From positions 1-15,519 of the forward strand of contig BHEQ01000016.1 in NCBI GenBank assembly GCA_003864535.1: a stretch of 15,519 bases of DNA, written 5' to 3'. Below, piece by piece: positions 7,039 to 13,212 of this stretch (the first letter of the stretch is position 1; each line of letters opens with the position of its first letter). The notes beneath the pieces were generated by a model. That model saw only the letters and a program-made list of their open reading frames with translations. It made no database searches and was not told the origin of the DNA. This stretch comes from Gammaproteobacteria bacterium. Its GTDB lineage: Bacteria > Pseudomonadota > Gammaproteobacteria > Cardiobacteriales > Wohlfahrtiimonadaceae. The translations under genes were made by a program, and so were the position numbers.

Positions 7039-8403
7039 TTACTTAAAGAAAATAGATGCATCACCTGCAATATCGGTTAAACGCCCATCGCGCATGATTC
7101 CCATGTGTTCGAGCCAAACTTCAAATTCAGGAGCGGGACGCGTGTTCATTACTTGGCGCAAGGTGGCGACATCATGAAATGCACCTGTTTGATAATTAAG
7201 CATAATATCATCCCCTAACCCCATCGTAACTAAAAAGTTAACCCCTGCTGTTGCGAGCAAAACCATTAAATTCTCATTTGAATTTTGATCAGCTTCAGCA
7301 TGATTGGTGTAACACGAATCAACCCCCATAGAAAGCCCAGAAAGCTTACCCATAAAGTGATCTTCAAGCCCTGCGCGGATAATCTGACGATCATTGTATA
7401 AATATTCAGGACCGATAAAGCCTACGACTGTATTAACGATAAATGGATCATAATGGCGTGCAAGCCCGTAATTGCGTGCTTCTAAAGTCATTTGATCTGC
7501 ACCAAAATGCGCATCTGCCGATAATGCCGAGCCTTGTCCTGTTTCAAAATAAAGATGATTAGCTCCTGCAATCTTGCTCATACTCCGTCCAACTTCAGCG
7601 GCTTCATCTAGCATTTCAAGGGTAACGCCAAATTCTGTTAAGCCTTTTTCGGAGCCGCAAATACTTTGGAAAAGCAAGCCTGAAGGCGCACCTTGGCGCA
7701 CTGCTTCCATTTGCGTTGTAATATGCGCTAAAACGCAGCCTTGGGCGGGGATATTGTAAGTGTCGATAATATCGTAGATCGTATCCAAAATACGCCGCGT
7801 ATTTTCCACATTATCCGTAACAGGATTCATACCGATAACGGCATCGCCCATGCCGTAGGATAATCCTTCAAAAATTTGAGCGCGAATGCTATCGAGATTA
7901 TCACGAGTATCATTAGGCTGAAGGCGTGAAGCTAGCCTTCCTTCCAATCCAAGAGTGGTATTAGCTTTTTTAATCACTGGGATTTTTTTAGCGCCATAAA
8001 TTAAATCATGGTTAGAGCATAATTTTGTTACCGCTGCAATTACTTCAGAACTTAAGCCTTTGCGTAAAAATTCAATTTGTTCAATACCTGTCTTGTCCGA
8101 TAAGATATATTCACGTAATTCACCAATCGTCATATTTTGGATTTTCATATAAGACGAAATATTAATATCATCACAAATAATGCGTGTAACACAATCTAAT
8201 TCATAAGGTATTACAGGGTTATTATAAACATCAGCAATACTCATTTGCGAAAGTACATATTTAGCGGCAACGCGTTCGCGCGCACTTTTTGCGCCGACTC
8301 CTGCGAGCATATCACCAGATCTAAGATCACTAGCTTTGGCTTGAACCTCTTTTACATCTTTAAATTGATACGTTTGACCAAATAAATTTGCTTTTAATTT
8401 CAT
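7039..8403 (-). CDS. eutB: EutB, ethanolamine ammonia-lyase large subunit
   Basis: EutB is the TIM-barrel catalytic subunit of ethanolamine ammonia-lyase. The product is 454 residues (E. coli 453) and aligns essentially without gaps. All residues that contact substrate in the E. coli structure are present: R160 and Q162 in SRLQPND, N193 in GMNPVTD, E287 in YFETGQGSALSA and D362 in SMGVDSCYTNHA. GGGA lies upstream of the ATG, and a 248-base gap separates it from eutA. That gap holds a palindromic miniature repeat, and no clear promoter was recognised. This is the canonical lyase of the locus, in contrast to the fused paralogue at 10608-12980. Confidence 0.98.
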   Translation of the reverse strand: MKLKANLFGQTYQFKDVKEVQAKASDLRSGDMLAGVGAKSARERVAAKYVLSQMSIADVYNNPVIPYELDCVTRIICDDINISSYMKIQNMTIGELREYILSDKTGIEQIEFLRKGLSSEVIAAVTKLCSNHDLIYGAKKIPVIKKANTTLGLEGRLASRLQPNDTRDNLDSIRAQIFEGLSYGMGDAVIGMNPVTDNVENTRRILDTIYDIIDTYNIPAQGCVLAHITTQMEAVRQGAPSGLLFQSICGSEKGLTEFGVTLEMLDEAAEVGRSMSKIAGANHLYFETGQGSALSADAHFGADQMTLEARNYGLARHYDPFIVNTVVGFIGPEYLYNDRQIIRAGLEDHFMGKLSGLSMGVDSCYTNHAEADQNSNENLMVLLATAGVNFLVTMGLGDDIMLNYQTGAFHDVATLRQVMNTRPAPEFEVWLEHMGIMRDGRLTDIAGDASIFFK

Positions 8404-8517
8404 GTTTATATCCCAATAAAAATTACATAATAATATTTAAAACAAACTACTCTTAAAATACTTTTCACTATAAAGCTCAACAAGAAAAAGCGTTAACAAA
8501 AAATGGCAATAATAAAA

Positions 8518-8639
8518 GGGCACTTCTATAAATTGCTTTTTCCTCGTTACGCAATATTGTTAAAATGCTCATTTACCTAGGTAAACTGCGCTTTTAAAAA
8601 TATCACAAGCCTTGAAAAATCTAATTTATAAAAGCCCCC
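8518..8639. repeat. ~120-bp palindromic miniature element, copy 1
   Basis: This 122-base element runs from GGGCAC to AGCCCCC in the eutB-eutA gap. It is centred on a perfect 14-base palindrome, TTTACCTAGGTAAA (8572-8585), flanked by imperfect inverted arms of the type GATATTxTTAAAAxGC. Read in reverse, it matches 10458-10576 along most of its length. It carries no open frame. Transcribed through, it could form a long hairpin in the mRNA. Likely a non-autonomous mobile or REP-like repeat. Confidence 0.75.
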
Positions 8640-8651
8640 AAAAGTAAATTC

Positions 8652-10100
8652 CTAACTTGGAAATGCCAAAGATTTTATGGTGACAGGAAGTATTTCGCTA
8701 CCTTTAAGTGTTTGACCAATATCAATATAATCGCCAGCATGAGTTTGAATTTCATCAATAACCGCAAAAGCTCGATTAGGAATATATTTTTTTAATAATA
8801 ATCCCAATATTTTCCCCATATCTTGAACACACAAAATCAATAAAGGATGGTTGGAATTATTATTATTTTGCGCAAATGTAGTAATTGCCGTAATACATTC
8901 CAAAACGCTACTGTAAGATGTTGCGATAGATTTTGGAAGATAAAGCGCATATAAATCCTGATTTAGATCAAGATCCATCCGCATTCCTGCTAATTGCCAA
9001 GCATCAGCCAGATTATTGATATTATTATCTGCGTGCTCATCATCTAACAGTGCATGAATTACAGGGATATTACGCAAGGGCAGATTATTTAAATCAAGCC
9101 AAATAGTTGATCCAGATAGAGATAAAGTATATGCACCCGCACCAATTACAGTAGCTCTTAAGGTTTGCTTTGGTTCTTTTAAATTTAGCTGCATAAACTC
9201 TTTATTATTGCGTAAGCAATGCGCCAAAAGTGGACCTATATCATTGAATTTGTCAAAAGTAGGTAATTGTTTTTCATAAAAACATAAGCCAACTCCACCA
9301 GAAATAAAAACAACATCATACGGTTTATATTCAGCTTCATTAAATAAAGGAGCGCTCATTAATAATGCTTTAGATAATTCTTGCAAGTGCGTGCCTCCAA
9401 TTGCGCTCTCATATACTAATTGCGCCATTGTTGCGGTAATTTCGATAATGCGCGGGATGGATAAATCAGTGGGATTAATCTCACCAAATAAAGCATGTGC
9501 GATCAATGCCGCGGGTTTATGCAAGTTCTTTATTTTACCAAAAGCATCTAATTCAATTAAATGCCCTCCAACATTTAAACAAGCAGTTGCAACAATGCGC
9601 CCTGCTTCAAAAACAACATAATTTGAGGTGCCACCGCCAATATCAATATTTAAAACACGAGCATTATGGGTTTTAGAATAAGCGTAAGCACCAGAACCTT
9701 GCCCAGCGATAACCGATTCTAAATGTGGACCTGCGGTTGCAACAATAAAATCTCCTAAAGATTCAGCTAGTTGCATAATTGCTAAACGGGCATTCCTAGC
9801 TTTGGATGATTCACCTGTAATAATGATCGCACCTGAGTCAATCTCATCTAGATTGATCCCAGCGTTTGCATATTGAGCTAGAATAAATTGCTTTAATTGA
9901 TGCTCATGCAGATGACCTTCAAAATCAATTGGAGTTGCAATTGCTTCACTTACATAGGTAATTTCACGTTTAGAGAACTCATAACTTGGAATTTGCGAGG
10001 CTGAGGCACGATTGATCACCTCTAAGTTTGAGAAAATAACTTGAGAAGTTGTTGTGCCAATATCAATTCCAACGCTCTTTAATTGCCAAGATTTAGTCAT
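8652..10100 (-). CDS. eutA: EutA, reactivating factor for ethanolamine ammonia-lyase (canonical copy)
   Basis: EutA is an actin/Hsp70-fold ATPase that exchanges damaged cobalamin for fresh adenosylcobalamin in the lyase. The product is 482 residues, against about 467 in E. coli. The phosphate-1 loop is D13-IGTTT and phosphate-2 is D153-IGGGTSNY. SGAIIITGESSKARNAR, AGPHLESVIAGQGSGA, VIGAGAYTLSLSGSTIWL and the C-terminus PVTIKSLAFPS are nearly the same as in enteric EutA. AAGGAAG lies just before the ATG. It precedes eutB and eutC, but is separated from eutB by 248 bases holding a palindromic repeat. It is presumably the partner of the canonical EutB/EutC rather than of the fused lyase, because it resembles enteric EutA much more than the second copy does. 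Confidence 0.97.
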   Translation of the reverse strand: MTKSWQLKSVGIDIGTTTSQVIFSNLEVINRASASQIPSYEFSKREITYVSEAIATPIDFEGHLHEHQLKQFILAQYANAGINLDEIDSGAIIITGESSKARNARLAIMQLAESLGDFIVATAGPHLESVIAGQGSGAYAYSKTHNARVLNIDIGGGTSNYVVFEAGRIVATACLNVGGHLIELDAFGKIKNLHKPAALIAHALFGEINPTDLSIPRIIEITATMAQLVYESAIGGTHLQELSKALLMSAPLFNEAEYKPYDVVFISGGVGLCFYEKQLPTFDKFNDIGPLLAHCLRNNKEFMQLNLKEPKQTLRATVIGAGAYTLSLSGSTIWLDLNNLPLRNIPVIHALLDDEHADNNINNLADAWQLAGMRMDLDLNQDLYALYLPKSIATSYSSVLECITAITTFAQNNNNSNHPLLILCVQDMGKILGLLLKKYIPNRAFAVIDEIQTHAGDYIDIGQTLKGSEILPVTIKSLAFPS

Positions 10101-10129
10101 TATTGCTTCCTTATTAATTAATACAGTTA

Positions 10130-10150
10130 GGGCACTTTTATAAATTGCTT
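10130..10150. repeat. Terminal fragment of the ~120-bp palindromic element
   Basis: The 21 bases starting GGGCACTTTTATAAATTGC match the left end of the copy at 8518 with one difference. The match then stops, so this is a truncated or interrupted copy 30 bases upstream of eutA. Confidence 0.6.
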
Positions 10151-10187
10151 CCTGCTAAGACCTTATTTGTGCACACCTCAAAAATTT

Positions 10188-10446
10188 GTAACTACTCAGC
10201 AGAATTAACATAGTTGTTTTCATATACTACATCTTTAATATTAAATAATGGGTAACTACTCAGCAGCTAAAAAAACACCCCCTCCCAACCTCCCCCTTTT
10301 CAAGGGGAGGAGTAAGTCCCCTTGCAAAGGGGGGACTTAGGTGGGTGTAATTAAATAGAGCGGAATGTCAAATTCAGCATTTAAAGTCATCATTATTTAA
10401 CATGTAGTCTATAAAAATTAATATATTAAGACTGCTGAGTAGTTAC
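10188..10446. mobile_element. MITE-like element, copy 1 (nested, 15-bp inverted ends)
   Basis: GTAACTACTCAGCAG at 10188-10202 and its exact reverse complement at 10432-10446 bound the element. A third GTAACTACTCAGCAG at 10252-10266 makes a nested 195-base inner unit. The inside has G/C-rich stems in AT-rich DNA, CCTCCCC/GGGGAGG and AAGTCCCC/GGGGACTT. It encodes no transposase. The right half matches the element at 13008-13209 closely, in the same orientation. Best read as a non-autonomous miniature inverted-repeat element. Confidence 0.8.
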
Positions 10447-10457
10447 AATAATGATAA

Positions 10458-10576
10458 GGGGCTTCTATTAATTAGATTTTTCAAGGCTTGCGATATTATT
10501 AAAAGCGCAGTTTACTGAAGTAAATTAGCATTTTAATAATATCGTGTCAGCTGAAAAAGCACACTTAGATGTGCCC
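10458..10576. repeat. ~120-bp palindromic miniature element, copy 2
   Basis: This 119-base element is in inverted orientation to the copy at 8518. It has perfect 14-base arms, CGATATTATTAAAA at 10491-10504 and its complement at 10531-10544, around a smaller palindromic core. Its two ends, GGGGCTTCTAT and GATGTGCCC, form imperfect inverted termini. It lies just downstream of the fused lyase gene in the direction of transcription. Confidence 0.75.
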
Positions 10577-10607
10577 TTTAAAAGGAACACTCCATATTAT
10601 GGGACTT

Positions 10608-12980
10608 TTACAGCTCCTCTCCTGCGAAGGGATTGAGATTTGTTCTTTTAATATTCTCCAAACGATTGCCTGCTGCTTGGTGTTTAAGAATTTCTAACAC
10701 CTTCTCGACAATCACGCTACCAGCTTCAACAGGGGGGATTCCGCCTGAATAAATATTGGTAATCAGCGTAAATTCATATTTAATATCAGGATTGCCGCTA
10801 TATCGAACAGCAGATTCTTTATTGTTTGAATCTACAAGTGAGAAACAAATATACGCCGACATACTCCTAGATGCGAGTGCATCTCCACCTGGGCGTTCAC
10901 CAATTAAGAGAACTACAACTTTTGGAGCAAGCGCATCTACTATTGATTCCGCTAATTTAACGCGTCCATAAGGCGCTAAAATTGGCTCACCACAACTTAA
11001 TTTATGCGCATTAAAGCCATCGGTTAATACAGGGAGCAGCTCAGGAATATTATGATGCACCGCTTCTGCGCTTAAGCCATCTGAAATTACAATTTGAACA
11101 TCTTTATGCTCCGCACTTAAATTTGCAAGTGCCTGCTGCGCGATATGTGCGCCCAAATCAGGATCGTTTAAGTGTGATTCCTTACTCACTGCACCTGTTG
11201 GAAGTGCTCTTAGCTTAATATTTCCAAGTTCCGTCGCTCTAATTTCACAATAAATTGCCTCACGCGCGATAGATTGATTAGCTTTGACTAAACGCGTCAC
11301 TTTATTGGCTGGGCGCGGACCTGCATTATCATACCCATAAGATGCTGGTAGAGACTCAGTAAGACGCTGAAACTCGCTATCAGATGGGCAAAAAATACGT
11401 GGATTACCCCAATTTGGTCCACGCAAAACCTGTCCTTGCTCATTTTCGATAAAAATACCGCGTGTGATTGCCCAGCGTAAATACTCAGGAGCTGGACGCA
11501 AGCCGTGAATCTCGCGCAGGGTTTGATCATCATGAGAGCTGGTATCAAAATAGGCAAGCATCCGATCGGTATTTAAATATACATCCATATAAAAATTACA
11601 TCCCGCCGCTGCAAGTAGCTCTGTCGCCATTTGCTGACCTTCAGTAGTCACTTTTGAATGCAAAGTAAAGCACGGTGCCATTCCCATCGGCAAACCTAAA
11701 AGCTTGCCCATAAAATGATCTTGAAGATTGGAGTAAATCATCTCAAAATTATCCAGATGTGTTTCAGGTCCAATAAAACCAGTCACATTATTGACCATAA
11801 AAGGTCGCCAGCGGCGTGCTAAGCCATAACATAAAGCTTCACAGGTCGCCATATCCATTCCATCATGCTTACCATAGCTCACTTCACTGCCTTGTCCTGT
11901 TTCAAAATACATCCAGTTTTCTGCGATATCTTTTAACGGGCCTTTTGCTGCCATTGTTTGATAGGCTTTATCTAATAAATCAACAGTACAATCAAACTCC
12001 TCTGTTAAAGTCGCATCCGTTCCTGCTAGGCTTTGGAACATAATCTCAACGGGTGCACCCTCTTCTAAACATTGTAACTGGGTTTTGATGTGTGAAAGCA
12101 CACAAATTTGCGTTGGCACTCCAATCTCACGACGCAATTTATCTAAATGAACTAAAAGTGCACTGATATTTTCCACGGTATCATTAGCAGGATTTAAACC
12201 AAACATCGCATCGCCACTCCCCATACTCAGTCCTGTATAGACGAGCATTGTGACTCCACTTAAATTATCGGTTGGATGATTTGGCTGTAAACGTGAAGAG
12301 AGTGTTTGGGGCAAACCGAGCATAGTACGTGCTTTAGCGTTTGCCCCTGTTTTTAGCTTTTTGGCTAGAAAAATCAACTCATGTACATCGAGTAATTTAG
12401 CCAAAGCTGCTGCCATCACCCCTGTTAAAGCACGCCCAATGCGACGTACTTCTTGTGGATTAGATTTCATTAAATGATCTTTTAATTGACCTACTGTCAA
12501 TGTTGAAATCTCTAGAAATACTTCTAAATCAATCTGATAATTGACGCGTAATACATCATCAATCAGACCTTTAGAATTTACAAATGGATGATCATAAATA
12601 TGCTGCAAGGTTAAATCAGACAGCGCAGAACGCGCAGCTTCGCGTGTTGCCTCATCAGGAGCAGCTAGCCCTGCAACACGATCTCCAGCTTTACTCACAT
12701 CAGCAAAACCTAACAGCTGCTTTAAATCACGGAAATTATACTCACGATCTAATAAGCTGATTTGATAGCTTGGTAACTCGCGAATAGGTGGGACAATAAT
12801 CTGATTAATTGGCAATAAATCAAATAGACCTTGAATTGGATCTGCGACTAAGCTTGACTCAGAAATTGGAGCTTTTTCTGCCTTTGTTACAGCCTTTGTT
12901 GCAGCCTTTGTTGCAGAGAGTTGCTTAATTACATTGGAAACAATTGCATCTAGTTCTGCTTGACTAAGTGAAGCTGCCAT
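10608..12980 (-). CDS. Fused EutB-EutC ethanolamine ammonia-lyase paralogue
   Basis: A single 790-residue chain joins a lyase large subunit to a shortened small subunit. Residues 4-22 form an amphipathic helix like a compartment-targeting peptide, followed by ATKAATKAVTKA repeats. EutB-like sequence covers about 72-531 and EutC-like sequence about 585-775 (VISDGLSAEAV, YGRVKLAESI, LLIGERPG, GGIPPVEAGSV). Residues equivalent to E. coli EutB R160, Q162, N193 and E287 are kept as R230, Q232, N263 and E360. The D362 equivalent is Ala435 (PMGMAPCFTLH). The N-terminal helical part of EutC is not recognisable. The start at 12980 has a perfect AAGGAG seven bases upstream. Reading further upstream only translates a repeat element. 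Probably an adenosylcobalamin lyase of altered specificity, reactivated by the EutA-like protein encoded just upstream. Substrate unknown. Confidence 0.92.
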   Translation of the reverse strand: MAASLSQAELDAIVSNVIKQLSATKAATKAVTKAEKAPISESSLVADPIQGLFDLLPINQIIVPPIRELPSYQISLLDREYNFRDLKQLLGFADVSKAGDRVAGLAAPDEATREAARSALSDLTLQHIYDHPFVNSKGLIDDVLRVNYQIDLEVFLEISTLTVGQLKDHLMKSNPQEVRRIGRALTGVMAAALAKLLDVHELIFLAKKLKTGANAKARTMLGLPQTLSSRLQPNHPTDNLSGVTMLVYTGLSMGSGDAMFGLNPANDTVENISALLVHLDKLRREIGVPTQICVLSHIKTQLQCLEEGAPVEIMFQSLAGTDATLTEEFDCTVDLLDKAYQTMAAKGPLKDIAENWMYFETGQGSEVSYGKHDGMDMATCEALCYGLARRWRPFMVNNVTGFIGPETHLDNFEMIYSNLQDHFMGKLLGLPMGMAPCFTLHSKVTTEGQQMATELLAAAGCNFYMDVYLNTDRMLAYFDTSSHDDQTLREIHGLRPAPEYLRWAITRGIFIENEQGQVLRGPNWGNPRIFCPSDSEFQRLTESLPASYGYDNAGPRPANKVTRLVKANQSIAREAIYCEIRATELGNIKLRALPTGAVSKESHLNDPDLGAHIAQQALANLSAEHKDVQIVISDGLSAEAVHHNIPELLPVLTDGFNAHKLSCGEPILAPYGRVKLAESIVDALAPKVVVLLIGERPGGDALASRSMSAYICFSLVDSNNKESAVRYSGNPDIKYEFTLITNIYSGGIPPVEAGSVIVEKVLEILKHQAAGNRLENIKRTNLNPFAGEEL
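12880..12915. repeat. Three 12-bp tandem repeats in the fused lyase linker
   Basis: GCCTTTGTTRCA occurs at 12880, 12892 and 12904. It encodes the A-T-K-A type repeats directly after the predicted targeting helix. The period keeps the reading frame. Confidence 0.85.
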
Positions 12981-12987
12981 AAATTTA

Positions 12988-12993
12988 CTCCTT
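12988..12993 (-). promoter_or_regulatory. Ribosome binding site deciding the fused lyase start
   Basis: A perfect AAGGAG lies seven bases before the ATG at 12980. The in-frame codons further upstream (to 13154) run through the miniature element and lack such a site. Confidence 0.85.
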
Positions 12994-13007
12994 GTTAAAT
13001 AAATATT

Positions 13008-13209
13008 GTAACTACTCAGTAAAATTAGCATGGGGATTTTTACAGCTCCTCCCTGCGAATGCGAAGGGGAGAAGTAAGTCCCCCTTGCTAAGGGGGATTT
13101 AGGGGGGGGTGTAATTAAATAAAGTGGCATATCAGATTCAGCATTTAAAGTCATATTATTTAATATGCAGTTTATAAAAATGAATATGTTAAGACTGCTG
13201 AGCAGTTAC
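13008..13209. mobile_element. MITE-like element, copy 2, between the second eutA and the fused lyase
   Basis: The 202-base element starts GTAACTACTCAGT and ends CTGCTGAGCAGTTAC (13195-13209), imperfect inverted ends. Its right two-thirds matches 10252-10446, including GTGTAATTAAATA, ATTCAGCATTTAAAGTCAT and the closing inverted repeat. Its left part differs and starts like the outer end at 10188. It ends three bases from the second eutA stop codon and has no transposase. G/C-rich stems inside could fold in the mRNA between the two genes. Confidence 0.8.
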
Positions 13210-13212
13210 AAT

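Larger units (their letters stand above)
10101..10607. other. Gene-free 507-base gap filled with miniature repeats
   Basis: No credible gene lies between the fused lyase and eutA. In window order it holds a terminal fragment of the 120-bp palindromic element (10130-10150), a nested inverted-repeat element (10188-10446) and a full palindromic element (10458-10576). The 30 bases beyond it resemble part of the repeat at 13008-13209. No clear promoter or Rho-independent terminator was seen. Confidence 0.75.

Noticed and set aside
10270..10345. Rho-independent terminator in the G/C-rich stems of the MITE
   Set aside because: The stems are strong but no run of T follows on the transcribed (minus) strand; they are shared parts of the repeat family.
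11297..11557. An 86-codon minus-strand open frame inside the fused lyase
   Set aside because: It is another reading frame of a well-conserved coding region.
10608..12980. EutB-EutC fusion as a sequencing error joining two genes
   Set aside because: The EutC part is shortened and joined by a linker with no trace of a second start or of the missing EutC N-terminus, and a targeting helix has appeared at the front. A single base error would not give this.
12981..13154. A 58-codon in-frame 5' extension of the fused lyase
   Set aside because: It translates through the miniature inverted-repeat element, has no EutB or EutC similarity, and the ATG at 12980 has a perfect AAGGAG site and starts the targeting helix.
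10188..13209. CRISPR array suggested by repeated GTAACTACTCAGCAG
   Set aside because: The copies are few, in both orientations, irregularly spaced and act as ends of two similar elements; no cas gene is present.
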